From Biostraticola tofi (GTDB taxonomy: Bacteria > Pseudomonadota > Gammaproteobacteria > Enterobacterales > Enterobacteriaceae), in contig NZ_SMCR01000007.1 of the NCBI RefSeq assembly GCF_004343195.1, forward strand, positions 159,701 through 223,700: 64,000 bases of DNA, given 5' to 3'. The translations under genes and the position numbers were made by a program. The notes beneath the pieces are model-generated. The model did not search any database and was not told where the DNA came from. It worked only from the letters and a program-made list of their open reading frames with translations. Numbering within the stretch: the stretch's first letter is position 1; each line of letters starts with the position of its first letter. Below, in pieces: positions 1-9,980 of the stretch.

Positions 1-1
1 C

Positions 2-1873
2 AATTTACGCGCGGCCGCTAATAACGTCGTGCTCAAAATTCTTCTGGCACTTATAGCTCTTTCATTCGTGCTGACCGGCGTAGGTGGTTACGTGGCCGGT
101 GGCGGCGGTGATTATGCCGCCGAAGTCAACGGGCAGCAAATCAGCCGTGCTCAGCTTGAACAGGCCGTTCAGAATGAACGCAGCCGCCAGCAGGAATCCA
201 TGGGCGCAGCCTTTTCTACGCTGGCAAGCCAGGATGGTTATATGCAGCAGATGCGCCAGCAGGTGCTGTCGCAACTGATCGACGAAACCCTGCTTGATCA
301 ATATGCGGCAACCCTCGGGCTTGCCATCAGCGATGAACAGGTGCGTCAGGCTATCTTCAACATACCGGCATTTCGGACCGATAATAAATTCGATAATGCC
401 AAATACCGCGCCATGATTGCCAATATGGGTCTCAGCGCCGATCAATATGCTCAGTTGATGCGTAAGCAACTGCTGACCCAGCAATTGATCCAGGGTTTGG
501 CCGGTACCGGCTTTATGCTGCCGGAGGAAACCGAACGTCTGCTGTCGGTTGCGGTTCAGAGTCGCCAGGCTCGCCTGGCCACCTTTGATATTGATGCGCT
601 GGCGCAAAAGCAGACCGTTTCTGATGATGAGATCCAGTCCAGCTACCAGCAAAACAAGGAAAAATACCTGTCTCCTGAAGCCTTCCAGGTCAGCTACCTG
701 ATGATGGATGCCGCAGCCATCATGGATAAGACCACGGTCAGCGACGCTGAAGTGCAAAGCTACTATGACCAGCATCAGGAACAGTTCGCTCAGCCGGCCC
801 GTAAGCGTTACAGCATCATCCAGAGCAATACTGAGGCGGACGCCGCTGCGGTGTTGGATCAACTGAAAAAAGGCGCCGATTTCGCTACACTGGCCAAAGA
901 AAAATCCTCAGATGCTATCTCCGGCAAGAATGGTGGCGATATCGGCTGGATGGAAGAGGGATCTACGGTCGAAGAGCTGCAAAAAGCCCAACTGAATGAC
1001 AAGGGCCAACTTTCCGGCGTGATTACTTCTTCGGTCGGTTTCCTGGTGGCGCGTCTTGATGATATCCAGCCGCAACAGGTAAAACCGCTGGCTGCCGTTC
1101 GCGACCAGGTGGCGGCGAAAGTGAAGCAGGAGAAATCACTGGATGCCTACTATGCCGAGCAGCAGAAAGCGAGCGATGCGGCCAGTAACGATAACGAATC
1201 GCTGGAGTCCGCCCAAGCGGCTATCGGCGGCAAAATTGTTCAGACCGACTGGTTTACCCGGGATAACCTGCCTGAAGCGCTGAATACCGATGCGGTCAGT
1301 CAAGTCTTGTTCAATGGCTCATTGCTGGGCAGCAATGGCGCGCCGAGTAATAATTCTGATTTGGTCACCCTGGATGGCGATCGCGCGCTGATTCTGCGTA
1401 TCTCGGGCCACCGGCCTGAAAGCATTCAACCGCTGGAAAAGGTGCGTGGGCAGGTTGAGCTGCAGGTCAAACGCGAGAAGGCTATCCGGCAGGCGCGGGT
1501 TGACGCCCAAAAGCTGCTGGTTTCACTGAAGCAGGCTAAGGCCGACGATGCGCTCAAGTCCGCCGGTATCGCATTCAGCGATGGGCAGACCTATGACTCC
1601 GCCATGCAGAATGACGCGCTGTCGCGGGCTATTTTTGCCCTGCCGCAGCCGCAGCAAGGCAAACCCTCTTACGGTATGTCCGAAGATGCCAAGGGCAATA
1701 TTGTTCTGGTCGCGCTGGAAAGCGTCACCCCACGTAAACTGGATGACCAGCAGCGCGGACAGTTTGTCTCGCAACTGAACCAGGGTATGACCGGCGTTAC
1801 CTTCGATGCGCTGATAAACGACCTTCGCAGCGATGCCAAGATCAAAATGGGCAGTGCCGCACAAATGCAATAA
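2..1873 (+). CDS. ppiD: PpiD periplasmic chaperone / parvulin-like protein (5' end cut by window)
   Basis: PpiD is an inner-membrane-anchored chaperone that helps newly exported proteins fold near the Sec translocon. The reading frame is open back to base 2, and its first visible residues (NLRAAANNVVLK) match E. coli PpiD just after its start, so only about four residues are missing. The GTG at base 29 lies inside the gene and is not the start. A single membrane anchor (roughly residues 14-34) is followed by a SurA-like chaperone region and a parvulin domain at about residues 260-350, then a long C-terminal chaperone region. Length and sequence are ordinary for the family. A hairpin terminator follows the stop. 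Confidence 0.97.
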   Translation, partial: NLRAAANNVVLKILLALIALSFVLTGVGGYVAGGGGDYAAEVNGQQISRAQLEQAVQNERSRQQESMGAAFSTLASQDGYMQQMRQQVLSQLIDETLLDQYAATLGLAISDEQVRQAIFNIPAFRTDNKFDNAKYRAMIANMGLSADQYAQLMRKQLLTQQLIQGLAGTGFMLPEETERLLSVAVQSRQARLATFDIDALAQKQTVSDDEIQSSYQQNKEKYLSPEAFQVSYLMMDAAAIMDKTTVSDAEVQSYYDQHQEQFAQPARKRYSIIQSNTEADAAAVLDQLKKGADFATLAKEKSSDAISGKNGGDIGWMEEGSTVEELQKAQLNDKGQLSGVITSSVGFLVARLDDIQPQQVKPLAAVRDQVAAKVKQEKSLDAYYAEQQKASDAASNDNESLESAQAAIGGKIVQTDWFTRDNLPEALNTDAVSQVLFNGSLLGSNGAPSNNSDLVTLDGDRALILRISGHRPESIQPLEKVRGQVELQVKREKAIRQARVDAQKLLVSLKQAKADDALKSAGIAFSDGQTYDSAMQNDALSRAIFALPQPQQGKPSYGMSEDAKGNIVLVALESVTPRKLDDQQRGQFVSQLNQGMTGVTFDALINDLRSDAKIKMGSAAQMQ

Positions 1874-1906
1874 AGGTCTCAAATAATCTGAGTTTGCTGT
1901 AATACC

Positions 1907-1930
1907 AAAAGGCCGCTTACGCGGCCTTTT
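1907..1930 (+). terminator. Rho-independent terminator after ppiD
   Basis: A 10-bp perfect stem (AAAAGGCCGC / GCGGCCTTTT) with a TTAC loop lies 34 bases after the ppiD stop, with T residues built into the 3' arm. It separates ppiD from the ComEA-like gene. Confidence 0.85.
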
Positions 1931-2010
1931 GCATATCCGGCGGATGCCAATTGTCGTGTGGTTAGCGTTAAGACATGCTGGCAGGGTGATACTACAAGGA
2001 GAAACCTATC

Positions 2011-2715
2011 ATGCGATTAACTACCCTACCTGCCTGCGGCATGATGCTAATGGCGTCACTGCTGTTCGGCAGTTTTCATAGCGCACTTGCCGGTCCCGCC
2101 CCCGCCCCCAGGCATGCGCCTGCCGCCGCCGTCAACAGTTCCGGACCATCGACTCTCCAACCCGGTGAAGACGAAGATGATGAAGCGGAAGACAGTGCTG
2201 ACGCATCATTGGAAGACCGCTTTGCGAAGCCTAAGGACGGTGGTAAGTCGTCCGACAAGGGCGACAGCATCGAGAAGCATAGAGGCGATGCTGTGTTGGC
2301 CGAGAAGGGCGACAGCACTGCTGAAGGAAGGAGTCTCAGTGCGCTGATAGAGAAGGATGACAGCGCTGCCCCTGCAAAACAGACTAAGGCCGCGGCAGAA
2401 AAAGACAGCGGTGGCCCTCGACCTTCTGAACCAAGCGCGGCGGATAATAAAGCCAAGAAAAACAGGCACTCAGGGGGTAGCCGTAACACAACTACCGAGA
2501 AAGCAAAAGAGGGTAGCGACGATAAAGTGAACATCAATACCGCCGATGCAGAGGATCTTGCCGACGCGCTGAACGGCATCGGCCCCAAAAAAGCTGAGGC
2601 AATCATCAGCTATCGTGAAAAGAATGGGCCTTTTACCAATATTGAGGATCTGTCGAAAGTTAAAGGCATTGGCCCCGCCATCATCAAGCGTAATAAAGAT
2701 ATTATCGACTTTTAA
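2011..2715 (+). CDS. ybaV: ComEA/YbaV-like helix-hairpin-helix protein with long charged linker
   Basis: An exported helix-hairpin-helix DNA-binding protein of the ComEA family, at the position of E. coli ybaV. A signal peptide covers about residues 1-27 (ending near ALA-GP). The last 65 residues hold two HhH motifs (NGIGPKKAEAII and KGIGPAIIKRNKDI). Between them lies a region of about 130 residues, rich in D, E, K, S and A, with loosely repeated DKGDS/EKGDS/EKDDS units; the E. coli protein is only 123 residues. A good ribosome site (AAGGAG) precedes the ATG. The family binds DNA outside the inner membrane. Whether this one serves DNA uptake is not shown by the sequence. Confidence 0.88.
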   Translation: MRLTTLPACGMMLMASLLFGSFHSALAGPAPAPRHAPAAAVNSSGPSTLQPGEDEDDEAEDSADASLEDRFAKPKDGGKSSDKGDSIEKHRGDAVLAEKGDSTAEGRSLSALIEKDDSAAPAKQTKAAAEKDSGGPRPSEPSAADNKAKKNRHSGGSRNTTTEKAKEGSDDKVNINTADAEDLADALNGIGPKKAEAIISYREKNGPFTNIEDLSKVKGIGPAIIKRNKDIIDF

Positions 2716-2976
2716 TGCAATCGCCACGCTTTCGTTATATCAGTCCGGACCTGATTAGCCCGCGTTAGGGTGACAGCGTTATTTCACGTCTGGACCTGAA
2801 TGGCCAATTTGAAAGAGAAAGGTTTGTTTCTGTCCTAAAAGCCGCTTAATTCATAACGCCTATAATGAGGTGACGGTAGATGAAGGTGACTGATTATATT
2901 AAATTTTTGTGACAGTGTAGACTTCGATGCCCAGATTTCCTAATTTAGTCTTTCACCTTAAATTGGGAATGCACTA

Positions 2977-3258
2977 ATGAGTGATACAGCTAATCTAACC
3001 ATTAAGTTACCGGTTGAGCTAAAAGAAAAGATTAAGGCCATCGCGGAAGAGAAAAGTGTTTCCATGAGTGCGGAGATTGGTGAAAGGCTGGTATTGAGCA
3101 TAAATCAGGACAGTGAAAGCGGTGCTTATGGCCAGCATGCGGGCATCGACAGTCAGGATACCCAGGAGGTCACTGAGCAGCCCTTGACCGAAGCTGAAAT
3201 CAAGAAACTTCGGCAACTGCTCAATATGAACTTACGCAAGAAGTTGAAAAAGAAATAA
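2977..3258 (+). CDS. Arc/MetJ-like ribbon-helix-helix DNA-binding protein
   Basis: A 93-residue protein whose first 47 residues fit an Arc-type ribbon-helix-helix fold: an alternating beta strand (NLTIKLPVELKEKI) followed by two helices with the pattern SMSAEIGERLV. The remainder is a charged tail ending in a lysine-rich stretch, possibly a second DNA contact. It stands alone between ybaV and queC, where E. coli has ybaW, and no toxin or plasmid gene is next to it. The AT-rich upstream region and the lack of an E. coli counterpart suggest accessory origin. The target is unknown; autoregulation would be typical of the fold. Confidence 0.75.
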   Translation: MSDTANLTIKLPVELKEKIKAIAEEKSVSMSAEIGERLVLSINQDSESGAYGQHAGIDSQDTQEVTEQPLTEAEIKKLRQLLNMNLRKKLKKK

Positions 3259-3319
3259 ATTTTGCGTTAACGGCACGGGTTAATTGCCGATGTATATCCA
3301 TTTGCCGATGATAAGCCCG

Positions 3320-3356
3320 AAGAGGGAATAGCCATTCCCTCTTCTATGATCATTTT
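3320..3356 (+). terminator. Hairpin terminator after the ribbon-helix-helix gene
   Basis: A perfect 10-bp stem (AAGAGGGAAT / ATTCCCTCTT) with an AGCC loop is followed about 8 bases later by a short T run. It sits between the plus-strand regulator and convergent queC and best serves the plus strand. Confidence 0.6.
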
Positions 3357-3370
3357 TCTGTCAGGGCGGG

Positions 3371-4069
3371 TCATAACTGAGGGCTTTTTCGCCTCAATGA
3401 TGCCATTACTGCTGTCGGATCCTGCTGATAGTCTGCCAGACCTTTTGCGCGTAAATGACATGCTGCACATTCGCCGCACCCGTCCCCTTTGATACCGTTG
3501 TAGCAGGTCAGCGTGTGATGACGAATCACGTCCAGTTTTCCATAGTGAGCGGCTAAAGCCCAGGTTTCAGCCTTATTAAGCCACATCAGGGGAGTGATGA
3601 ATCGAATATGCCGAGCCAAGCCCAGCGTCACCGCAGTATTGAGCGCTCGCACAAATTCATCCCGGCAGTCGGGATAGCCGGAAAAATCAGTCTCACAGAC
3701 GCCGGTAATCACCGATTCAGCACCAACCTGATAAGCATATATAGCTGCAAGTGTCAGGAACAGGATATTGCGGCCGGGGACAAACGTGCTGGGGAGTGCA
3801 TCAGTTTGGTCATCAAACCGGGGAACGGGAATGCTATCGCGAGTCAGGCTGCTGACTGCCAACGCATTAAGCAGCCCGGCATCGATGAATTTATGGGCCA
3901 CCGCGCCCAGGCTTACCGACAGTTCGCGGGCGATATCTATTTCCGCCCGATGGCGCTGTCCATAATCAAAAGTCACGCAGTGGACCTCGTCATATTGGCT
4001 TAGCGCCTGAATCAGGCAGGTTGTTGAATCCTGTCCGCCACTGAAAACTACCACCGCTCGTTTCATCAT
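3371..4069 (-). CDS. queC: 7-cyano-7-deazaguanine synthase QueC
   Basis: QueC converts 7-carboxy-7-deazaguanine, ATP and ammonia into preQ0, a precursor of queuosine in tRNA. The 232-residue protein begins with the PP-loop SGGQDSTT (about residues 10-17) and ends with four zinc-binding cysteines at about residues 189, 198, 201 and 204 (C-x8-C-x2-C-x2-C). It is very close to E. coli QueC in length and sequence. The first two codons are both ATG, so the start is uncertain by one residue. It is alone on this strand and convergent with the upstream regulator gene. Confidence 0.97.
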   Translation of the reverse strand: MMKRAVVVFSGGQDSTTCLIQALSQYDEVHCVTFDYGQRHRAEIDIARELSVSLGAVAHKFIDAGLLNALAVSSLTRDSIPVPRFDDQTDALPSTFVPGRNILFLTLAAIYAYQVGAESVITGVCETDFSGYPDCRDEFVRALNTAVTLGLARHIRFITPLMWLNKAETWALAAHYGKLDVIRHHTLTCYNGIKGDGCGECAACHLRAKGLADYQQDPTAVMASLRRKSPQL

Positions 4070-4141
4070 AAACCCTAAGGACGCAAAACCCTTATGTTAG
4101 TGCCTCTGGAGCCGGATGAACAGAGATCCGGCTCAGGGCGG

Positions 4142-5182
4142 TTAAATGGCGTTCAATTGCTCAGTCCAGGCTGACAGGCTACCGATATGTTCGGCGACCC
4201 ATTCAGGCCGATAATACGTGTCCTGATACCGTTCACCGCTGTCACAGAGCAGGGTGACAATGGCCCCTCGTTGGCCTGAAGCACGCATGCGCTGGGCGAG
4301 TTGCAGTACGCCCCACACGTTGGTGCCGGTGGAACCGCCCACCTGTCGACCGAGCAGTTTCTCCAGCCAGTAGAGCGTAGCAATGCTGGCGGCGTCAGGT
4401 ACCGAGATCATTTCGTCAATGACGCCGGGTATAAACGAAGGTTCCACCCTGGGTCGGCCGATGCCTTCAATTCTGCCGGCAGCCGTAGAGGTCAGAGCGC
4501 AGTCGCCCTGCTGGTAATAATCATGGAAAACCGAATTTTCAGGATCAACCACCACCAGTCGGGTGTTGTGGCCGCGATAACGGATATAGCGGCCCAGGGT
4601 GGCTGAGGTACCGCCGGTGCCTGCGCTCATGACGATATAGCTGGGTTCGGCAAAGGGTTCACGGGTCATCTGGCGGAAAATACTGTCGGCAATATTATTA
4701 TTGCCCCGCCAGTCGGTGGCTCTTTCCGCATAGGTAAACTGGTCCATATAATGTCCGCCCAGTTCACCGGCCAGATTTTTAGCGGTGTCATAGAGCTGGC
4801 TGCTGTGTTCGACGAAATGGCAGCTGCCGCCATACTGGCTGATTTGTTCAACTTTACGGCGGGCGGTGCAGGCGGGCATGACGGCGATAAACGGCAGGCC
4901 AAGTAGCCGGGCAAAATAGGCTTCCGATACCGCAGTGCTTCCTGAAGACGCTTCAACGATAGGCTTGCCGGCTTTGATCCAGCCATTGCATAGGCCATAC
5001 AGGAAAAGCGACCTGGCCAGCCGATGCTTGAGACTGCCCGAAGGGTGAGTGCTTTCATCTTTCAGGTAAAAATAAATGCCTTCGAAGGCAGGCAGCTGAA
5101 AGCGAATAAGGTGGGTATCTGCCGAGCGTTGAAAATCCGCTTCTATAGCATTGACGGCCTGTTTGATCCACTGCGAGGTCAT
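4142..5182 (-). CDS. PLP-dependent cysteine synthase-family enzyme, likely cysteine-degrading (CcdA-like)
   Basis: A fold-type II PLP enzyme of the cysteine synthase/cystathionine beta-synthase family, 346 residues. The PLP lysine lies in SGSLKHR near residue 50, a phosphate-binding glycine-rich loop SAGTGGTSA near 187, and a second loop GGSTGTN near 282. The start at 5182 is chosen because AGGA lies just upstream; the open frame extends 11 codons further without support. It is divergent from decR, 114 bases away. In Pantoea a cysteine-induced cysteine desulfhydrase (CcdA) pairs with an Lrp-family DecR homologue in this way, so degradation of excess L-cysteine is the likely role. That is inference from context; the activity could instead be a synthase. 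Confidence 0.8.
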   Translation of the reverse strand: MTSQWIKQAVNAIEADFQRSADTHLIRFQLPAFEGIYFYLKDESTHPSGSLKHRLARSLFLYGLCNGWIKAGKPIVEASSGSTAVSEAYFARLLGLPFIAVMPACTARRKVEQISQYGGSCHFVEHSSQLYDTAKNLAGELGGHYMDQFTYAERATDWRGNNNIADSIFRQMTREPFAEPSYIVMSAGTGGTSATLGRYIRYRGHNTRLVVVDPENSVFHDYYQQGDCALTSTAAGRIEGIGRPRVEPSFIPGVIDEMISVPDAASIATLYWLEKLLGRQVGGSTGTNVWGVLQLAQRMRASGQRGAIVTLLCDSGERYQDTYYRPEWVAEHIGSLSAWTEQLNAI

Positions 5183-5296
5183 AATGATTATCCTAGTGAT
5201 GAGTCTAAATATCATAATGGCTATTAACGAAAATTAAATTGCTATTTGTTTTATTAAATCGTCAAATAGGAGAAAATTATTCTCTGGAACGCCGGT

Positions 5297-5752
5297 ATGC
5301 TGGATAAAATTGACCGCGCATTATTGGCAATGCTGCAGCAAGACTGCACCAGTTCGCTGCAGTCGCTGGCCGAGGCTGTAAACCTGACGACGACGCCCTG
5401 CTGGAAGCGCCTGAAACGCCTCGACGATGCCGGTATAATCCGGGCCCGCGTCGCCCTGCTGGATAATGAAAAACTGGGCCTGTCGCTAACGGCTTTTGTG
5501 CTGATTAAAACCCAGCACCATACCAGCGAATGGTATCAGGCGTTGGTGTCGGTCGTGGAAACCATGCCCCAGGTACTGGCGTTTTATCGCATGGCGGGTG
5601 AGTATGACTACCTGATGCAGGTACTGGTGGCCGATATGAAGAGTTACGATCTTTTTTATAAGCAGTTGGTTAACGGCGTTCCCGGTTTAATCGATGTAAC
5701 CACCAGTTTTGCCATGGAAAAAATTAAGAATACTACCGTTTTACCACTATAA
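5297..5752 (+). CDS. decR: Lrp/AsnC-family cysteine-responsive regulator DecR
   Basis: A 151-residue Lrp/AsnC-family regulator, nearly colinear with E. coli DecR (YbaO), which senses L-cysteine and switches on cysteine degradation. The N-terminal winged helix-turn-helix (about residues 1-60, containing [14 protein letters not shown]) is followed by a RAM ligand-binding domain (about 65-145). E. coli DecR controls cyuPA elsewhere in its genome. Here a cysteine synthase-family enzyme is transcribed divergently, and the 114-base shared AT-rich region probably carries the operators. Confidence 0.93.
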   Translation: MLDKIDRALLAMLQQDCTSSLQSLAEAVNLTTTPCWKRLKRLDDAGIIRARVALLDNEKLGLSLTAFVLIKTQHHTSEWYQALVSVVETMPQVLAFYRMAGEYDYLMQVLVADMKSYDLFYKQLVNGVPGLIDVTTSFAMEKIKNTTVLPL

Positions 5753-5830
5753 TAGGGGTTTGCCCGATCCGGCGAGTGTGCCGGTGCCGGTTGTCGCAAG
5801 GCTGGCGGGATAGCTTAGGAAAGAGGCTGC

Positions 5831-7600
5831 GTGAGATTATTTGCACAACTCAGTTGGTATTTTCGTCGCGAGTGGAGGCGTTATCTTGGCTCGGTCGGAC
5901 TGCTCATCATTATCGCCCTGCTGCAACTGATACCCCCAAAACTGGTTGGCGTGATTATCGACGGCGTAACGACCGGACGCGCCTCGACGCGGCTCATCCT
6001 GACCTGGCTGGCGGTGATGGCCGTGACGGCTTTGCTGGTCTATCTGTTGCGTTATGTATGGCGGGTACTGCTGTTTGGCGCCTCTTATCAACTGGCGGTT
6101 GAACTGCGATCAAGGCTTTACAGCCAATTGAGCCGACAATTACCTGGATTTTATCTGCGCCATCGTACCGGCGATTTGATGGCCCGGGCGACCAATGATG
6201 TAGACCGGGTGGTATTCGCTGCGGGTGAAGGCGTGCTTACGCTGGTGGACTCGATGGTGATGGGCTGCTCGGTGTTGCTGGTCATGAGTCTGCAAATCAG
6301 CTGGGAACTGACATTGTTGTCGCTGCTGCCGATGCCGGTGATGGCGCTGGTGGTCAAGCGCAATGGCGATGCCCTGCACGAGCGGTTCAAAACTGCGCAG
6401 GCGGCCTTTTCCACGCTCAATAACCAGACACAGGAAAATCTCAGCAGTATCCGCATGATTAAATCTTTCGGCCTGGAAGATTACCAGTCTGGTCGATTTG
6501 CCCGGGTGGCCGTTGATGCCGGTGACAAAAATATGCTGGTGGCCAGAGTGGATGCCCGATTTGATCCCACCATCTATCTGGCGATAGGTACCTCCAACCT
6601 CTTGGCGATCGGCGGCGGCAGCTGGATGGTGACGCATGATGCGCTGACGCTGGGACAGCTCACCAGCTTTATCATGTATCTGGGGCTGATGATCTGGCCG
6701 ATGCTGGCGCTGGCGTGGATGTTCAACATCGTTGAGCGCGGCAGTGCCGCCTACAGCCGCATCCGTCAGACTTTGGATACCCCTGCCGACGTTGTTGATG
6801 GTACGCTGGATTTACCGCCAGGCCGGGGTACGTTGTCGGTTGATATCACCCAATTTACTTATCCCCATAGCCCGCAGCCGGCGCTGCATGATATCAGGCT
6901 GGTGCTTGCGCCCGGGCGGATGCTCGGTATTTGCGGGCCGACCGGTGCGGGTAAAAGCACCCTGCTGTCGCTTATCCAGCGTCATTTCGATGTGACCGAG
7001 GGCAGCATCTGTTTTCATTCTCAGCCTCTGCCCCGTTTAAAACTGGACAGCTGGCACAGCCGGATTGCCGTCGTCAGCCAGACGCCGTTTCTTTTTTCCG
7101 ATACTGTCGCCAGCAATATCGGCCTAGGACGACCGGAAGCCAGCCAGCAGGAGATAGAGTCTGTCGCTAAGCTCGCCTGTGTCCACGATGATATTCTGCG
7201 TTTGCCTCAGGGGTACGACACCGAAGTGGGTGAGCGGGGCGTGATGCTTTCCGGCGGCCAGAAACAGCGGCTGGCGATTGCCAGGGCACTGCTGTTGGCA
7301 TCGGAAATCCTGATTCTGGATGATGCGCTGTCCGCGGTCGATGGCAGAACCGAATACCAGGTGCTGGAGAACCTGCGCCAGTGGGGCAGGGATCGGACGG
7401 TGATTATCACCGCCCATCGTTTGTCCGCGCTGAGCTCGGCCAGTGAAATCGTGGTGCTTCAACGAGGCACGATTACGCAACATGGCCGGCATGACCAGCT
7501 GCAGCTGCAACCCGGTTGGTATCGGGACATGACGCTGTATCAGCAAATCGAAGCCGCCCTCAATGACGAAAATGCCGACCCGGGAGACCCGCATGCATAA
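5831..7600 (+). CDS. mdlA: ABC exporter half-transporter MdlA
   Basis: MdlA is one half of a heterodimeric ABC exporter with MdlB. The 589-residue protein has a six-helix membrane domain (about residues 15-300) and a C-terminal ATPase with Walker [10 protein letters not shown] (about 375-383), signature LSGGQKQR, Walker [10 protein letters not shown] and the switch histidine in ITAHRLS. The Walker B motif ends in DD instead of the usual DE, so this site may be the degenerate one, as in many heterodimeric exporters. Start is GTG, preceded by GGAAAGAGG. Its end overlaps mdlB by 8 bases, so the two are translated together. Confidence 0.96.
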   Translation: MRLFAQLSWYFRREWRRYLGSVGLLIIIALLQLIPPKLVGVIIDGVTTGRASTRLILTWLAVMAVTALLVYLLRYVWRVLLFGASYQLAVELRSRLYSQLSRQLPGFYLRHRTGDLMARATNDVDRVVFAAGEGVLTLVDSMVMGCSVLLVMSLQISWELTLLSLLPMPVMALVVKRNGDALHERFKTAQAAFSTLNNQTQENLSSIRMIKSFGLEDYQSGRFARVAVDAGDKNMLVARVDARFDPTIYLAIGTSNLLAIGGGSWMVTHDALTLGQLTSFIMYLGLMIWPMLALAWMFNIVERGSAAYSRIRQTLDTPADVVDGTLDLPPGRGTLSVDITQFTYPHSPQPALHDIRLVLAPGRMLGICGPTGAGKSTLLSLIQRHFDVTEGSICFHSQPLPRLKLDSWHSRIAVVSQTPFLFSDTVASNIGLGRPEASQQEIESVAKLACVHDDILRLPQGYDTEVGERGVMLSGGQKQRLAIARALLLASEILILDDALSAVDGRTEYQVLENLRQWGRDRTVIITAHRLSALSSASEIVVLQRGTITQHGRHDQLQLQPGWYRDMTLYQQIEAALNDENADPGDPHA

Positions 7601-9365
7601 CTGGCGTACGCTGTGGCCAACGTTGAAACGGCTGCTAGGCTATAGCCGGCCTTATCGCCGGCCGCTCACCCTGGCGGTAGCGCTGCTATGGCTGGCGGCG
7701 GGGGCCGAGGTGGCCGGACCGATCGTTATCAGCTATTTCATCGATCATGTGCTGCCGATGGAGTCGTTTCCTATGCTGCTGGCCGCAGGGATGGCTGCGG
7801 CCTTTATCGGCCTGCAACTGCTGGCTGCTTCGCTGCGCTATTACCAGTCGTTGATGTTCAACCGTACCGCCCTCAGCGTGGTCCAGCAGTTGCGCGCAGA
7901 AGTCATGGACGCCTCGCTGCGCCAGCCGTTGAGCACCTTCGATACCCGACCGGTCGGGCAGCTTATCTCCCGGGTGACGAATGACACTGAAGTGGTAAAA
8001 GATTTGTACGTCACGGTGATGGCGACGGTATTGCGTTGTCTGGCTCTGATTGGCACCACGCTGGTGGCGATGTTCCTGCTTGACTGGCATATGGCCACCA
8101 TTGCACTGGTGATTTTCCCGGTAGTAGCGATAGTCATGGCGATTTATCAGTACTACAGCATTCCGATTGTCCGCCAGGTGCGCAGTTACCTGGCGGATAT
8201 CAATGACGGCTTTAACGAAGTCATCAGTGGCATGAGCCTTATCCAGCAATTTCGTCAGCAGGCACGTTTCGGCCACCGCCTCTCTGCCGCCAGCAATGCG
8301 CATTTCACTGCCAGGATGCAGACACTGCGCCTGGATGGCTTTTTGTTACGGCCGTTGCTCAGCCTGTTAACCGCCCTGGTGCTTTGCGGGTTATTGGCGG
8401 TCTTCAGCTTCAGTCCTGCCGGCGCTATCGGGGTCGGGGTACTGTATGCCTTTATCAACTATCTAGGCCGCTTAAACGAGCCATTGATTGAATTGACTAC
8501 CCAGCAATCAATGCTGCAGCAGGCAATCGTTGCCGGTGAGCGTATCTTTGAACTGATGGATGCCGACCAGCAGAACTACGGCAGCGACGATCGACCCTTG
8601 ACCAGCGGCCGCATTGATATCCGCGATCTCACGTTTTCCTATCGCACCGGTACGCCGGTGCTGCAAAATATTTCGCTGACAATACCGTCGCGCAATTTTG
8701 TTGCCTTGGTCGGACATACCGGTAGCGGTAAGAGTACATTGGCAAATCTTATCATGGGATATTATCCAGCCGACGCTGGCGAACTGTTACTGGACCAGCG
8801 TACGATCAGCAGCCTGAGCCACCGCGCGCTGCGCCAGGGAGTGGCTATCGTTCAGCAAGATCCGGTGGTCATGGCGGATACCGTACTGGCCAATATCACC
8901 CTTGGGCGACAGGTCAGTGAACAACAGGCCTGGGAGGCACTGGAGAAGGTTCAGTTGGCTGAACTGGTCAGGTCTTTTCCCGACGGCATCCATGCCGAGT
9001 TGGGAGAGCAGGGCAATACCCTGTCGGTTGGACAAAAACAACTGCTGGCCATGGCGCGGGTACTGGTGGTGACCCCTCAGATTCTTATCCTGGACGAGGC
9101 CACCGCCAATATTGACTCCGGGACTGAGCAAGCGATCGCCCGCGCACTCGCCCTGGTAAGGCAATACACCACACTTGTGGTTATTGCCCATCGTCTCTCG
9201 ACGATTGTCGAGGCCGATCACATTCTGGTATTGCATCGGGGAGAAGCGGTAGAGCAGGGCTCCCACAAGCAATTGCTGCAAAAACAGGGACGCTACTACC
9301 AGATGTACCGGCTGCAACAGGCGGGCAAGGCGCTGGACACTACTCCCCAACTCCACGCACCGTGA
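7593..9365 (+). CDS. mdlB: ABC exporter half-transporter MdlB
   Basis: Partner of MdlA in the exporter. The 590-residue protein has a membrane domain (about residues 18-305) and an ATPase with Walker [10 protein letters not shown], signature [10 protein letters not shown], a complete Walker B with catalytic glutamate (ILILDEATA) and switch motif IAHRLS. Together with the DD motif in MdlA this predicts one full and one weak ATP site. The start at 7593 (MHNWR) is chosen for its GGGAG ribosome site and match to E. coli MdlB; the open frame runs 10 codons further upstream inside mdlA. The substrate is unknown. Confidence 0.95.
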   Translation: MHNWRTLWPTLKRLLGYSRPYRRPLTLAVALLWLAAGAEVAGPIVISYFIDHVLPMESFPMLLAAGMAAAFIGLQLLAASLRYYQSLMFNRTALSVVQQLRAEVMDASLRQPLSTFDTRPVGQLISRVTNDTEVVKDLYVTVMATVLRCLALIGTTLVAMFLLDWHMATIALVIFPVVAIVMAIYQYYSIPIVRQVRSYLADINDGFNEVISGMSLIQQFRQQARFGHRLSAASNAHFTARMQTLRLDGFLLRPLLSLLTALVLCGLLAVFSFSPAGAIGVGVLYAFINYLGRLNEPLIELTTQQSMLQQAIVAGERIFELMDADQQNYGSDDRPLTSGRIDIRDLTFSYRTGTPVLQNISLTIPSRNFVALVGHTGSGKSTLANLIMGYYPADAGELLLDQRTISSLSHRALRQGVAIVQQDPVVMADTVLANITLGRQVSEQQAWEALEKVQLAELVRSFPDGIHAELGEQGNTLSVGQKQLLAMARVLVVTPQILILDEATANIDSGTEQAIARALALVRQYTTLVVIAHRLSTIVEADHILVLHRGEAVEQGSHKQLLQKQGRYYQMYRLQQAGKALDTTPQLHAP

Positions 9366-9417
9366 TTGATCACCCTCAGCCGAAATCCTGCCTGCCCCGC
9401 ACCTGAATCTGGCATTA

Positions 9418-9434
9418 CGCACCAAAAACGTGCG
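9418..9434. promoter_or_regulatory. NtrC-type enhancer upstream of glnK
   Basis: The palindrome CGCAC-N7-GTGCG also fits the NtrC site pattern GCACC-N5-GGTGC with one mismatch. It lies about 125 bases upstream of a sigma-54 promoter, a normal enhancer distance. A weaker half-like site starts near 9399. Confidence 0.6.
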
Positions 9435-9540
9435 TTAGCAGTTACGGCTTTATTCGGCGTTCACCCACTATGCCTTCCTCGAGGCGCACCGGCCACACTT
9501 CCTCGGCTACCGACGGCATATTTACATCACTTCACATTTG

Positions 9541-9556
9541 TGGCACATGCTTTGCT
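9541..9556 (+). promoter_or_regulatory. Sigma-54 promoter of glnK-amtB
   Basis: TGGCAC-N5-TTGC matches the -24/-12 sigma-54 consensus exactly, including the invariant GG and GC and their spacing. It lies 54 bases before the glnK start codon, predicting nitrogen-limitation control of glnK-amtB by NtrC. Confidence 0.88.
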
Positions 9557-9609
9557 TTAATCAGCCTGAGTGGTCGCAAGTTCGGATCTACATTCTTGAG
9601 GGGGAGTAT

Positions 9610-9948
9610 ATGAAGCTGGTAACCGTGGTGATTAAACCATTTAAATTGGAAGACGTGCGTGAAGCATTATCTTCTGTTGGGATACAAGGGCTGACGGTCA
9701 CCGAGGTTAAGGGATTCGGACGACAGAAAGGCCACGCAGAACTTTATCGCGGCGCGGAATACAGCGTCAATTTCCTGCCGAAGGTCAAAATTGATATTGC
9801 CATCGCTGACGATCAGCTGGATGAAGTGATTGATGTCATCAGTAAAGCAGCTTACACCGGGAAAATCGGGGACGGCAAAATTTTTGTTGCTGAGTTGCAG
9901 CGGGTCATTCGTATCCGCACCGGCGAAGCCGACGAAGCAGCACTTTAA
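9610..9948 (+). CDS. glnK: Nitrogen regulatory PII protein GlnK
   Basis: GlnK is a PII signalling protein that senses 2-oxoglutarate, ATP/ADP and uridylylation and plugs the AmtB channel when ammonium is plentiful. At 112 residues it has the standard length. The T loop contains the uridylylation tyrosine in the motif RGAEYSVNF (near residue 51), and the C-terminal RIRTGE nucleotide-binding motif is present. The start at 9610 follows a strong GAGGGGG ribosome site. It is the first gene of a two-gene operon with amtB, 32 bases downstream. Confidence 0.97.
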   Translation: MKLVTVVIKPFKLEDVREALSSVGIQGLTVTEVKGFGRQKGHAELYRGAEYSVNFLPKVKIDIAIADDQLDEVIDVISKAAYTGKIGDGKIFVAELQRVIRIRTGEADEAAL

Positions 9949-9980
9949 ACGACATGCGCAAATTGTGTAGATAGGGAAGA

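Noticed and set aside
62..862. 266-codon minus-strand frame opposite ppiD
   Set aside because: Antisense shadow of a conserved gene with no family features.
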